A DNA stretch of 50,577 nt from Phycisphaerales bacterium (GTDB lineage: Bacteria > Planctomycetota > Phycisphaerae > Phycisphaerales > SM1A02), in the NCBI GenBank assembly GCA_013003065.1, contig JABDLI010000132.1:1-50577 (forward strand), read 5' to 3'. Below are positions 31,613-41,021 of this stretch, one piece after another; within the stretch, counting starts at the first letter, position 1; each line of letters opens with the position of its first letter. Made by a program: the position numbers and the translations under genes. A model generated the notes under the pieces. That model was not told where the DNA came from, made no database searches, and worked only from the letters and a program-made list of their open reading frames with translations.

Positions 31613-34600
31613 GTGAGCACCGGACGCTTCATCGAGCGGCAGCGTGCGCTCCTGCAGGATCTTCGCGAGCTCGCCGCCCGCCGCGTGACGGCCGAGGAGA
31701 CCCTCGCGCGGGAGATCGCCACGCTCGACACCCGCATCAACGAGACCTACGAACGCGATCGTCGGCAGGCCGAGCAGGATCTCGCCGACGCACGGACCAC
31801 CGGGCAGGCCGAGTACCAGGCGGCCCTCGACCAGCTCGAGCAGACGCTCGGTGCGGAGCGTCGCGCCCTGGAGGCGAAGCAGCGTGGCGAGATCGACCGC
31901 ATCACCCGCAAGGCCGCCAAGAACGAAACGCTCGCGCGACGCCGGCTCGACGAGGCGGTGTGGGCGAGCGAGACCGTGTACGAAGCCAACGAGGACGAGC
32001 CGGCGCAACGCCTTCGCACGCTCGCGGACGTGCTCGAAGAGCGTCGACGCGAGCTGGAAGAGGTGCAGGTGAAGGCTCGCGCTCGCGTCGCCCAGTACCG
32101 CGTGCGTCTGCCGGACGTCGTCCCCGCTCTGCCCGCCCCCGCTCTGCCCGCCCCCGCCAGCGCCAGCGCCGACGAGGCGGACTCAGGCGACGTCGCCGCG
32201 TATCGGCGTGTGGTCGACGAGCAGCTTCACGCCGCCCAGGAGGGGCTCGTCCGTCTGCAGCGATTGCGTTTGCCCCGGATGTTCAAGGGGTACGTCATTC
32301 ACCTCCTTGGCGTCATCGCGATCGCGGCGGCGGGGCTCGTGGCCGCCGGCGCACGGGGGTGGACGCTCGACCGGTGGGTCGGCACCACGCTCGGGGTTGC
32401 GGTGGTTGCCACGCTCGCGGCCGGGTTCGCGTTGCGGCTGCTCTCACGACGCCGGGTGACGGCCGCGTTTGCCGGCGTGCAGGAGGCGGCGGACGCGGCC
32501 ACCCGCGCCTCCGATGCGTGCCTCGTTGCCGGTGAGGCCGAACGGGTCGCGCGGGAGGCGGAGCTGCGAAGAAAGCGGGACGAGGAGGTCGAGACCGCCC
32601 GCTCCACGTACGAGCCGATCATCGCCCGCATCGCCGAGCGTCGCACCCATCATCTCGAGCGGATCGAGGACACCTACCCGCGGCGGCTCGAAGAGCTCAC
32701 CGAACGCGAGTCGCGCGAGCGGGCGTCCATCGAGCAGGCGTGGGCCGTCCGCCGGGTCGAGATCGAGGACGCGGGCCGGAACACGGCGGCGGCCGTCGCG
32801 ACGACACGCGAAACGGCACTCGCCGCGCGACGCGAAACGCGGGAACGGGCGTGGAACGCCCTCGTCCGCGAATGGCGTGAGGGCATGGAACGCTGCCGTC
32901 ACGCGATCGCGTCGATCACGGACGAGAACGCGACGCTCTTTCCCGCGTGGGATGACGCGAGCTGGAAAAGCTGGCGTCCCCCGCGTCACTTCGCGCCATC
33001 GATCCGCTTCGGCACGCTCGCCGTCGATCGCAGCGAGATCCCCGGCGGCATCCCCGAGGATCCCGAGCTGGCCGTCGATCTTCCGGCCCGGTTCACGCTG
33101 CCCGCCACGCTGGACTTTCCCGATCACGGCTCGCTGCTGCTGCTCTCGGACGCAGACGGCCGCGCCGCGGCCGTGGACACGCTGCAGACGGTGATGCTCC
33201 GCCTGCTCACGCTCCTGCCGCCGGGCAAGGTGCGGTTCACGATCGTCGATCCCGTCGGTCTCGGGGAGACCTTCGCCGGTTTCATGCACCTCGGTGACTA
33301 CGACGACGCGTTCGTCGGCGGCCGGATCTGGACGGAGACGCGGCACATCGAGCAGCGGCTCGCCGACCTGACCGAGCACATGGAAACGGTCATCCAGAAA
33401 TACCTTCGCAACGAGTTCGAGACCATCGACGCGTACAACGAGGAGGCCGGCGAGATCGCCGAGCCCTACCGTTTCCTCGTCATCAGCGACTTCCCCGCGG
33501 GCTTCAGCGAGACGGCCGCGCGGCGGCTGGCGAGCATCGTCAGCAGCGGCGCGAGGTGCGGCGTCCACACGCTCGTCAGCGTCGATCGTCGCCAGCCGCG
33601 TCCGAAGGGTCTGCAGCTCGAGGATCTCGTCGCGTTGAGCACGACGCTCGAGCATCGCGACGGGCGTTTCCGGTGGCGGGACGACGTCTTCGGCGACGTG
33701 CCGCTGACGCTCGACGCCGCCGCCCCCGAGTCGTTCCTGACGCGGACGCTGCACATCGTCGGCGAGGCCGCGAAGGACGCGACGCGGGTCGAGGTGCCCT
33801 TCGAGGTGATCGCGCCGGATCCCGAAGGGGTCTGGACCCGCCGCTGCGACGAGGAGCTGACCGTGCCGCTCGGCCGCTCCGGGGCGACGAAGCTCCAGGA
33901 GCTTGCGATCGGACGCGGCACCTCCCAGCACGCGCTCATCGCGGGCAAGACCGGCTCGGGCAAGTCGACGCTGCTGCACGTGCTGGTCACGAACCTCGCG
34001 CTCTGGTACAGCCCCGACGAAGTGGAGTTCTACCTGGTCGACTTCAAGAAGGGCGTCGAGTTCAAGACGTACGCGACCCACCGCCTGCCGCACGCCCGCG
34101 CGATCGCGATCGAGAGCGATCGCGAGTTCGGCCTCAGCGTGCTGGAGCGGATCGACCAGGAGATGAAGCAACGCGGCGACCGCTTTCGCGAGCTGGGCGT
34201 GCAGGACCTCGCCGGTTTCCGGTCCCGTGTCCCGGACGAGCCGATGCCCCGCATCCTGCTCATCGTCGACGAATTCCAGGAGCTCTTCGTCGAAGACGAC
34301 AAGATCGGCCAGGACGCGGCGCTGCTCATGGACCGCCTCGTGCGGCAGGGCCGCGCGTTCGGCATCCACCTGCTGCTCGGATCGCAGACGCTCGGTGGCG
34401 CCTACACGCTCGCCCGAAGCACGATGGGGCAGATGCAGGTGCGGGTCGCGCTCCAGTGTTCCGAGGCCGACTCGTACCTCATCATGAGCGACGACAACGC
34501 CGCCGCCCGGCTGCTCTCGCGTCCCGGCGAGGCGATCTACAACGACGCCGGCGGCCGACTCGAAGGCAACAGCCCGTTTCAGATCTGCTGGCTCCCCGAG

Positions 34601-35572
34601 CGTGACCGCGACGAGCAGCTCGCGCGGATCGCCGAACGCGCCCGCGACGCGGGCTGGCGACGCAGCGAGCCGATCATCGTCTTCGAGGGCAACCAGCCGG
34701 CCGATCTCGCGAAGAACCACCGCTTGACGGCCGCGTTGCGGGGCGAGTGGGAGGGCCCGCCGCAGGCCTGGTTGGGCGAGGCCATCGCGATCAAGGGTCC
34801 GACGTCCGCCGCGTTCCGCCGCCAGAGCGGCGCGAACCTGCTCATCGTCGGTCAACGCGACGAGGCGGCGCTCGCGACGATCGGCAGCGCCGCGATCGGG
34901 CTCGCCGCCCAGTACCCGCCGCGTCCGAACGCGAGCGACCCCGGCGCACGGTTCCTCTTCTTCGACGGCAGCCCGGCCGACGCGGTGCGGGCCGGCACGC
35001 TCGAGCGTCTGACCGCCGGCTTCCCGCACGACGTCGCCCACGTCCCGTGGCGGGAGGTCGAGGCGGCCATGAGCGAGGTGAACACCGAGCTCGAACGACG
35101 CGAGGCGACCGGCCGCAGCGACGATCCGCCGATCTACCTGATGATCTACGGGCTCCAGCGGTACCGCATGCTCCGCCACGCCGACGACTTCGCGAGCTTC
35201 TCCAGCTTCGACGACGCCGAGAAGCCGCCGTCACCGGAGAAGCTCTTCGCGAACATCCTCCGCGAGGGCCCGCTGCACGGGATTCACACGATCGTCTGGA
35301 TCGACACGCTCACGAACCTCAATCGCGCGCTCAGCCGCGACTCGCTGCGGGAGTTCGAGATGCGGGTCGTCTTCCAGATGAGCGGGGCCGACTCGACCCA
35401 GCTCATCGACTCCCCGCTCGCGTCGCGGCTCGGCCTCCAGCGGGCGTTCTTCGCGAGCGAGGAGGACGGGGCGCTCGAGAAATTCCGCCCGTACGGGATG
35501 CCCGACGAGAGCTGGGTGCGTGGGCTGGACGCGGCGTTGCGGGGGGAGCGTCCGGCCCCGCGTTCGGAATAG
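31613..35572 (+). CDS. EssC-like membrane FtsK/SpoIIIE ATPase with coiled coils
   Basis: 1319 residues. Order: coiled coil (1-215); two membrane spans (about 229-247, 259-281); a second long coiled coil (285-435); a degenerate P-loop-like domain (about 470-740); an active FtsK/SpoIIIE ATPase with Walker A G-K-T-G-S-G-K-S-T (778-786) and Walker B L-L-I-V-D-E (Asp886); and a third, Walker-poor ATPase-like domain to the end. Two spans plus three ATPase modules is the plan of EssC of type VII secretion, but its N-terminal FHA is replaced by coiled coil. GTG 31613 is preferred (GGAG 8 nt before); GTG 31592 is the alternative. It is the last gene of the run. Confidence 0.85.
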   Translation: MSTGRFIERQRALLQDLRELAARRVTAEETLAREIATLDTRINETYERDRRQAEQDLADARTTGQAEYQAALDQLEQTLGAERRALEAKQRGEIDRITRKAAKNETLARRRLDEAVWASETVYEANEDEPAQRLRTLADVLEERRRELEEVQVKARARVAQYRVRLPDVVPALPAPALPAPASASADEADSGDVAAYRRVVDEQLHAAQEGLVRLQRLRLPRMFKGYVIHLLGVIAIAAAGLVAAGARGWTLDRWVGTTLGVAVVATLAAGFALRLLSRRRVTAAFAGVQEAADAATRASDACLVAGEAERVAREAELRRKRDEEVETARSTYEPIIARIAERRTHHLERIEDTYPRRLEELTERESRERASIEQAWAVRRVEIEDAGRNTAAAVATTRETALAARRETRERAWNALVREWREGMERCRHAIASITDENATLFPAWDDASWKSWRPPRHFAPSIRFGTLAVDRSEIPGGIPEDPELAVDLPARFTLPATLDFPDHGSLLLLSDADGRAAAVDTLQTVMLRLLTLLPPGKVRFTIVDPVGLGETFAGFMHLGDYDDAFVGGRIWTETRHIEQRLADLTEHMETVIQKYLRNEFETIDAYNEEAGEIAEPYRFLVISDFPAGFSETAARRLASIVSSGARCGVHTLVSVDRRQPRPKGLQLEDLVALSTTLEHRDGRFRWRDDVFGDVPLTLDAAAPESFLTRTLHIVGEAAKDATRVEVPFEVIAPDPEGVWTRRCDEELTVPLGRSGATKLQELAIGRGTSQHALIAGKTGSGKSTLLHVLVTNLALWYSPDEVEFYLVDFKKGVEFKTYATHRLPHARAIAIESDREFGLSVLERIDQEMKQRGDRFRELGVQDLAGFRSRVPDEPMPRILLIVDEFQELFVEDDKIGQDAALLMDRLVRQGRAFGIHLLLGSQTLGGAYTLARSTMGQMQVRVALQCSEADSYLIMSDDNAAARLLSRPGEAIYNDAGGRLEGNSPFQICWLPERDRDEQLARIAERARDAGWRRSEPIIVFEGNQPADLAKNHRLTAALRGEWEGPPQAWLGEAIAIKGPTSAAFRRQSGANLLIVGQRDEAALATIGSAAIGLAAQYPPRPNASDPGARFLFFDGSPADAVRAGTLERLTAGFPHDVAHVPWREVEAAMSEVNTELERREATGRSDDPPIYLMIYGLQRYRMLRHADDFASFSSFDDAEKPPSPEKLFANILREGPLHGIHTIVWIDTLTNLNRALSRDSLREFEMRVVFQMSGADSTQLIDSPLASRLGLQRAFFASEEDGALEKFRPYGMPDESWVRGLDAALRGERPAPRSE

Positions 35573-35591
35573 GCGTGTCCAGCACGTCCTG

Positions 35592-35783
35592 ATTCCCATT
35601 CCCCATTTCTCCATTGGTCAATTCCCCAAGTCCCGGGTCCCGATTCCCGGTTCCCCGTTCTTCATTCTGCGGGCCACCCGCGCAGGTGCGTCGGGTGGAG
35701 TCGCGTGCAACGGGGAACCGGGAGCGGGGAACGCGAAGCCGGGACTTGGGGAATTGATCAATGGAGAATGGGGAATGGGAATG
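35592..35783. repeat. Large imperfect inverted repeat
   Basis: Arms of about 70 bp (35592-35660 and 35710-35783) align as inverted copies, nearly identical over the outer 45 bp with a core CAATTCCCCAAGTCCCGG, and diverging inward. The spacer is about 50 bp. The arms contain reiterated T/C blocks (ATTCCC-type). It fills the region between the ATPase stop (35572) and the translocase start (35842). There is no T-run ending. Confidence 0.92.
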
Positions 35784-35841
35784 GACTGTCCGGCTGGCCG
35801 TGCCCGCCCCGCGAACGCCGCCGGCTGGTACCTTCTGATCC

Positions 35842-37197
35842 GTGCCCGCGTCCCCCGCCACCCCCTCCCCCCTTCGCACCCTCCTCTCGCTCCGCCCCGG
35901 CGAGGCTCCCCTCGTCCTGTGGTCGATGGCGTACTTCTTCCTGCTGCTCACCAGCTACTACGTCTTGCGCCCGCTGCGGGAGGCGATGGGGCTCACCGGC
36001 GGCGTCCGCGAGCTGCCGCGGCTGTTCCTGGCGACGCTCGCCTGCATGCTCGTCGCGAGCCTGCTCTTTTCCGCGGTCGCGAGCCGTTTTCCGCGGCGGG
36101 TGTTCATCCCGATCACCTACGGGTTCTTCACGCTCAACCTCCTCGTCTTCTTCGCGCTCTTCCGCGCCCGCGCCGGGGCGGACGACGTCTGGATCGCCCG
36201 CACGTTCTACGTGTGGGTGAGCGTGTTCAACCTGTTCGCGGTCTCGGTCTTCTGGTCGTTCATGGTCGAGATCTTCGACCTCGAGCACGGCAAGCGGCTC
36301 TTCGGTCTGATCGGCGTCGGCGGCACGGCGGGCGCGATCCTCGGCTCGAGCACGACCGCCTTTTTCGCCGAACGGGTCGGGGGCGTGAACCTGCTGCCCG
36401 TCTCGGCGGTGCTGCTGATCGGGGCGACCGCCTGCATGCTCCAACTGAACCGGGCCGCCGGACGCCGGGCCACGCCGGCCCCCGCGGCGACCCGGGCGGA
36501 CGACGCCGACGCACCGGTGTCCGGCGGCGTCTTCGCGGGGATCGTCGATCTCGTCCGCTCGCCGTTCCTGCTCGGGATCGCGCTCTACGTCTTTCTCTAC
36601 ACGGTCACCGCGACGATCACCTATTTCATGCAGGGGGAGATCGTGGCGGCCGCGGTGCCCGACCGCGACGCGCGGGCCTCCCTGTTCGCGATCATCGACG
36701 TCACCACCAACGTCCTCACCGTCGTGATCCAGGTCTTCCTCACCGGTCGGATCATCCGGTTCCTCGGCGTCGGGCTCACGCTCGCCGTGCTGCCGCTGGT
36801 CACGGTCGGCGGACTCCTCGCGCTCGGCTGGCTGCCGACCGTCCTCGTCCTCATCGTCTTCCAGAGCTGCCGCCGCGCGTCGAACTACGCCCTCGCCAAG
36901 CCCGCCCGCGAGAGCCTGTTCACGATCCTCTCGCGCGAGGAGAAGTACAAGGCGAAGAACTTCATGGACACCTTCGTCTACCGCAGCGGCGACGTGGCCG
37001 GGTCCGTGCTCTTCGAGACGCTGCGCCGCCAGGGCGCGGCGGCCGCCCTCGGCCTGCCCGTCCTCGCGGCGCTGACGGTTCCCGTCGGGATCGTCTGGAT
37101 TACGGTCAGCATCCTGCTCGGCCGCCACCAGACGCGGCGGGCGCGGGCCGCGGCCGATCCCCCGGACGCCACCCTCGCGTCCGGCCGTCCGTCGTAG
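35842..37197 (+). CDS. Npt-type (ATP/ADP translocase-related) membrane transporter
   Basis: 451 residues with about 11-12 membrane segments. The features of the NTP/NDP translocase family (Npt/Tlc) are Y-F-F-L-L-L-T-S-Y-Y-V-L-R-P-L-R-E (TM1), W-S-F-M-V-E-I-F-D, and A-K-P-A-R-E-S-L-F-T-I-L-S-R-E-E-K-Y-K-A-K-N-F-M-D-T-F-V-Y-R-S-G-D. Relatives in obligate intracellular bacteria import ATP; many free-living bacteria carry uncharacterised members. The substrate here is not known. It starts with GTG 35842, and the inverted repeat precedes it. Confidence 0.85.
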   Translation: MPASPATPSPLRTLLSLRPGEAPLVLWSMAYFFLLLTSYYVLRPLREAMGLTGGVRELPRLFLATLACMLVASLLFSAVASRFPRRVFIPITYGFFTLNLLVFFALFRARAGADDVWIARTFYVWVSVFNLFAVSVFWSFMVEIFDLEHGKRLFGLIGVGGTAGAILGSSTTAFFAERVGGVNLLPVSAVLLIGATACMLQLNRAAGRRATPAPAATRADDADAPVSGGVFAGIVDLVRSPFLLGIALYVFLYTVTATITYFMQGEIVAAAVPDRDARASLFAIIDVTTNVLTVVIQVFLTGRIIRFLGVGLTLAVLPLVTVGGLLALGWLPTVLVLIVFQSCRRASNYALAKPARESLFTILSREEKYKAKNFMDTFVYRSGDVAGSVLFETLRRQGAAAALGLPVLAALTVPVGIVWITVSILLGRHQTRRARAAADPPDATLASGRPS

Positions 37198-37270
37198 CCC
37201 GCCGACCTCGTCGGATCCCCCGCTCGCCCACACGCAGTCCTCGCCGAACCCCGCGCACCGCCCAAGGATG

Positions 37271-37382
37271 GGTGCCACGGACAGCGAAGCGTCCGTGCCG
37301 TCAGCGTCCATCGCGATGGGGCGGTTCACTCCCCGGCGCAAAGAGCAACGCACGGCACGGACGCTTCGCTGTCCGTGGCACC
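37271..37382. repeat. 112-bp inverted-arm repeat element, copy 2
   Basis: Two 29-bp arms face each other (37271-37299 and 37354-37382), each itself a hairpin around GTCCGTGCC. The 54-bp inner segment has a G-rich/C-rich core. It lies in the 200-bp gap between the convergent translocase and eboF genes. It is inverted relative to the copy at 38794-38905 and the same length, 112 bp. Confidence 0.92.
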
Positions 37383-37397
37383 CCCCCTCGCTGACGC

Positions 37398-38774
37398 TCA
37401 TCCGTCGAACAGATGGGTCAGGATCACATCGCGAACCGACGTCACCGGGAGCGCCGCGGAATCGGCGTCGATCCGCTCCGCGATCAACAGCGGTCGTTCC
37501 TCCTTCGGCTGATCGATCCGGCCGTGAGAGCCGCGGACGAGAGACGTGTCGAGCGGGATCACGTCGAGGAGCGTGCGGAAGCCGAGCTTTCGGCGGGCGA
37601 CCTTCGCGGCGATGCGGAGCGTGGGGGCGATCAGCGTCGGATCGACGAAGAGCTCGCGTGGGTCGTACCCCGGCTTGCGGTGGATGTCGACGGTGCGGGC
37701 GAAGTCGGGGGCCCGGTCGTCATCACGCCAGTAATCGTACGTGAACCAGTGACCCCGCTCGGCGACGAGCACCAGCTCACCGGCGCGGGGGTGATCGATG
37801 CCGAGGGCGTGCTGCTCGTCCCGATCGAGCGCCCGGTCGACGCCGGCGCGGGTGGCGAGCGTGGCCCGCACGGATGGGAGTGCCTCGGGATCGGCGATGT
37901 ACACATGGGCGACCTGATGATCGCACACGGCGAACGCGTCGCTGGCCCCCGCATCCAGAAGCTCGCGGCCAAGCTCCTCCCGAACCCGCAGGAGGCCGGC
38001 GTCTCGCAGCGTTCGGTTGACGTCGATGGCCTCGGTCACCGGCTCGATGCCGTACTCGCTGAGGACGACCACCCGGGTGCCCCGCCCTTCGAAGAACGCG
38101 AGCAGCTCGCCGACCAACGCGTCGATCTCCCGGACGGCGGCCGCCGCCTCCGGTGAGCCGGGGCCGCTGCGTTGGAGGGCGTAGTCGAGGTGCGGAAGAT
38201 AGATCAGCATGAGCGTGGGGTTGACCCGCTCATGAACGTCCATGCTGGCCCGGGCGATCCACCGGCTCGAGTCGATCGACGCCATCGGCCCCCAGAACTT
38301 GAACAGGGGAAACTGACCGTGCCGAGCCTGCAGCTCGTCCCGCAAGCCGGCCGGCTCCGTGTAGACGTCGGGGATCTTCCGCCCGTCGGCCGGATACATC
38401 GGCCGCGGTGTCACCGAGACGTCGGCCGTCGAGTACATGTTGAACCACCAGAACATGTTCGCGCAGGTCACGGACGGGTCGCGACGCTTCGCCGTCTCCC
38501 AGACCTTCTCGCCGTGGACGAGACGGTTGGACTGCTTCCAGAACTGCACCTCGCACCGATCGCGGTCGTACCAGCCGTTCGCGACGATGCCGTGGTCACG
38601 CACCGGCAGACCGGTGAGCATGCTGCTCTGGACGGGGCAGGTGACGGCGGGCAGCACGGGCGCGAGCGTCCGCATCGCGTGCCGCTGGGCGAGCGCGCTC
38701 AGGTGCGGCGTGTCGGGGCCGAGCAGCGACGAGCTGAGGCCAACGACGTTGAGGACGGCGGTCGGGTGGGGCAC
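37398..38774 (-). CDS. eboF: EboF: nucleotide pyrophosphatase/phosphodiesterase-type alkaline-phosphatase-fold protein
   Basis: 458 residues. The nucleophile is probably Thr45 in V-L-P-A-V-T-C-P-V-Q-S-S-M-L-T-G. Metal ligands are suggested in Y-L-P-H-L-D-Y-A-L, V-V-L-S-E-Y-G-I and I-D-H-P-R-A-G-E. The N-terminus V-L-N-V-V-G-L-S is typical of EboF. The role in the ebo cluster is unknown. GTG 38774 is preferred because the longer reading (from 38801) runs into the 112-bp repeat. It is the last of the minus-strand ebo genes, separated from eboC by the repeat. Confidence 0.85.
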   Translation of the reverse strand: MPHPTAVLNVVGLSSSLLGPDTPHLSALAQRHAMRTLAPVLPAVTCPVQSSMLTGLPVRDHGIVANGWYDRDRCEVQFWKQSNRLVHGEKVWETAKRRDPSVTCANMFWWFNMYSTADVSVTPRPMYPADGRKIPDVYTEPAGLRDELQARHGQFPLFKFWGPMASIDSSRWIARASMDVHERVNPTLMLIYLPHLDYALQRSGPGSPEAAAAVREIDALVGELLAFFEGRGTRVVVLSEYGIEPVTEAIDVNRTLRDAGLLRVREELGRELLDAGASDAFAVCDHQVAHVYIADPEALPSVRATLATRAGVDRALDRDEQHALGIDHPRAGELVLVAERGHWFTYDYWRDDDRAPDFARTVDIHRKPGYDPRELFVDPTLIAPTLRIAAKVARRKLGFRTLLDVIPLDTSLVRGSHGRIDQPKEERPLLIAERIDADSAALPVTSVRDVILTHLFDG

Positions 38775-38793
38775 GGACGCCAGAATAACGACC

Positions 38794-38905
38794 GGTGCCA
38801 CGGACAGCGAAGCGTCCGTGCCGTGCGTTGTTCATCGCGCGGGGGAGTCATCCACCCCTGCGTCATGAACGCTGATGGCACGGACGCTTTGCTGTCCGTG
38901 GCACC
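38794..38905. repeat. 112-bp inverted-arm repeat element, copy 3
   Basis: Arms at 38794-38822 and 38877-38905, inner segment 54 bp with a GGGGGAGTCATCCACCCC core. It lies between eboC and eboF and interrupts the cluster without breaking either gene. The inner part matches the reverse complement of the copy at 37271-37382. Confidence 0.92.
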
Positions 38906-38928
38906 GTCTCTTTGTTTCCGGCGGGGCT

Positions 38929-39810
38929 TCAGCTCCCGAGCACCACCCGATGCCCCGCCACCGTCACCACGAAACACCCCGCCGCCACCGCCGCCGCCAC
39001 CGGCTCGTCGAGACGCACCAGGAACAGCACGTCGGCCAGACAGATCGCCGCGAGCCAGCCCATGACCGCCGCCACCGGCTGCGGCGGTTCGGTCGCGGTC
39101 AGCCGCGTCGCGTGCCAGATCCACCCCGCCAGCACCACCGCGACGAACGTCGGCGCCGCCCACGACACCGGCGATGGAAGCAGGACGGCCGCGGCGAGCA
39201 AGGGCACGGGCAGGACCACCCCCGCCAGCATCACGCCCACACGCCGCTCGGACGTATGTTCCGATCGCGCGAGGACCGTCAACGCGATCACGTACACCGT
39301 CATGCCCACTGCGCACACGATGAGCCCGCGCGAATCCACGACGCCGCCGGCCGCCGCCGCGGCCACGACGTACGCCCCTCCGCGGCACACGCCCATGAGG
39401 GCGACGGTGATCGGCGCCAGGTGATGCAGCCAGTCGTACAGCAGGATCACGGCGGCCAACGCTCCCCCCGCCGCGATCGCCATCGGCCCCGCCGGCGTAA
39501 GCGTCGCCACCCCGAGCGCGAGCAGGGTCCCGCCGACCGCGAACGCCGGAACGCGCCCGATCCGCCCCGAGGGAATCGGCCGCCCGCTTCGTACGGACGC
39601 GTCCCGCGTCGCATCGAAGGCATCGTTGAGCACCATCCCGCCGATGTACAGAAATGACAACGCGACCACGGCCAGACCCGCCCGCCCGGCCGACAGGCCG
39701 ACGCCCTCCGATCCCAACGCCACGCCCACGAGGGCGTTCGTCCACACGGTCGGAAGATTGGAGATGCGGGCCAGCTCCAGCCACGCGTGGGCCCGGGCGC
39801 GGATCGTCAT
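38929..39810 (-). CDS. eboC: EboC: UbiA-family prenyltransferase
   Basis: 293 residues, 8-9 membrane segments. The prenyl-PP/Mg site is L-N-D-A-F-D-A-T-R-D (Asn62, Asp63, Asp66, Asp70), followed by R-S-G-R-P-I-P-S-G. The second Asp-rich motif of UbiA enzymes reads L-L-Y-D-W-L-H-H here. It joins an isoprenoid chain to an acceptor in the membrane; the acceptor in ebo clusters is not established. ATG 39810 is chosen; GTG 39840 overlaps the eboE stop by 4 bp and is a fair alternative. Confidence 0.87.
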   Translation of the reverse strand: MTIRARAHAWLELARISNLPTVWTNALVGVALGSEGVGLSAGRAGLAVVALSFLYIGGMVLNDAFDATRDASVRSGRPIPSGRIGRVPAFAVGGTLLALGVATLTPAGPMAIAAGGALAAVILLYDWLHHLAPITVALMGVCRGGAYVVAAAAAGGVVDSRGLIVCAVGMTVYVIALTVLARSEHTSERRVGVMLAGVVLPVPLLAAAVLLPSPVSWAAPTFVAVVLAGWIWHATRLTATEPPQPVAAVMGWLAAICLADVLFLVRLDEPVAAAVAAGCFVVTVAGHRVVLGS

Positions 39811-39836
39811 GTCGCCCACGGTACCACCCCGGCCGC

Positions 39837-41021
39837 TCACGCGACCGGCGTCGCGTGGTCACGCACCCACGCCAGCTCCCGCGCAATGCCCGCGGCGAGG
39901 TCATCCGGTCGCCACGCCGGGGGCAAGACGTTCCACGCGTACGTCTCGACCTCGAAGTGCCGGACGGCCCCGCCCCGCAGCCGCTCGAGGCAGACGCGGA
40001 CGTCGTCTTGCGTCGTGGCCAGCGGCGTCAGCGTTTCGGCGTCCAGCGGGACGTGAAAGTGCACCCGCCACTCCCCGGCCGGGTCGCGTTGCCCGAGGGC
40101 GGCGAGCGCGTCCGGGAGATCCTCGTCGAATTCGGGCGCCCCGCTCCCCGCGTGACGTCGGGTCGTCTGGTGGAGATAGCGATCCTCGGCGAATTCGCGG
40201 AGTGACCGGAGCGCGGCCCGTCGGGCGGCCGGATCAAGCTCTTCGAACGGGACCCTGAGCGCGCTGGAGAGCTGCACCTTGCCGATCGCGATGCCGTTTT
40301 CGGCGTACGCCGCGATCGCGTCCGCCTGCGGCTCGAACATCACCGCGGCGTGACAGACGTCGTGGCACACCTGCACGTGGCGGAGAACTCGCGCCGGGTT
40401 CGACACCCCGGCCAACAGGTGGTCGGTGAAGAACGCCACGACGTCCGCGCTGCGTTCCAGCCGGCAGCCGGGCTCGGGCTCGAGGTCGAGGTGGATGTGC
40501 CGGCCGGTGTCCAACTCGACACGAGCCGCTTCGTCGGTGAAGGTCCGCAACGCCCCCGCGGCGGCCTGCGTCGCCGCGTCGTCGTCGATCGCGACCGGCC
40601 ATCCCAGCGGGAGGGTCGAGATGCTGCCCTCCCCTCCGTCTGGTCGCAGGCCGGCCAGCACATGCAGGAGATCGAGCGTGTACGCCAGACGCTCCGGCCG
40701 CGTCCAGTTCGGCTCGTAGACGCGGTGCTTCACGACCGGCTCGTGGAAGTCACCGTACGGAAAGCCGTTGATCGTGAAGACCTCGAGGTCCCGCGCGGCG
40801 AGCCAGTCGGCGAAGCGGCGCAACGCGATCGGGTCTCGCAACGCACGCGCCGCCGGCGCCGCGAGCCAGAGACCGATCCCGAGCGCTGACGTGAGCCCGA
40901 GGTGCTCGCGCACGGCCACCGCGTGGGTGGCGAGGTTCGCCTGAACCGCCTCGAGCGTGGGCCCCGCGTGCACGTTCGTGCAGTAGCCGAGGATCGTGCC
41001 CGGCCCGAGGACGTCACGCAT
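39837..41021 (-). CDS. eboE: EboE: xylose isomerase-like TIM-barrel protein
   Basis: 394 residues. The N-terminal G-Y-C-T-N-V-H-A-G motif is characteristic. Barrel strand ends with metal-binding-type residues are visible in [20 protein letters not shown] and [10 protein letters not shown]. The family resembles sugar-phosphate isomerases and has been assigned to metabolite traffic only by context. ATG 41021 overlaps the eboB stop by 8 bp, consistent with coupling. Confidence 0.9.
   Translation of the reverse strand: MRDVLGPGTILGYCTNVHAGPTLEAVQANLATHAVAVREHLGLTSALGIGLWLAAPAARALRDPIALRRFADWLAARDLEVFTINGFPYGDFHEPVVKHRVYEPNWTRPERLAYTLDLLHVLAGLRPDGGEGSISTLPLGWPVAIDDDAATQAAAGALRTFTDEAARVELDTGRHIHLDLEPEPGCRLERSADVVAFFTDHLLAGVSNPARVLRHVQVCHDVCHAAVMFEPQADAIAAYAENGIAIGKVQLSSALRVPFEELDPAARRAALRSLREFAEDRYLHQTTRRHAGSGAPEFDEDLPDALAALGQRDPAGEWRVHFHVPLDAETLTPLATTQDDVRVCLERLRGGAVRHFEVETYAWNVLPPAWRPDDLAAGIARELAWVRDHATPVA

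Noticed and set aside
32444-35179. 911-residue minus-strand open frame
   Set aside because: It is antisense to the FtsK-type ATPase and has no domain; GC-rich DNA often leaves such frames open.
38775-38801. Upstream GTG start for eboF inside the repeat element
   Set aside because: The added residues come from the repeat arm; the family N-terminus begins at GTG 38774.
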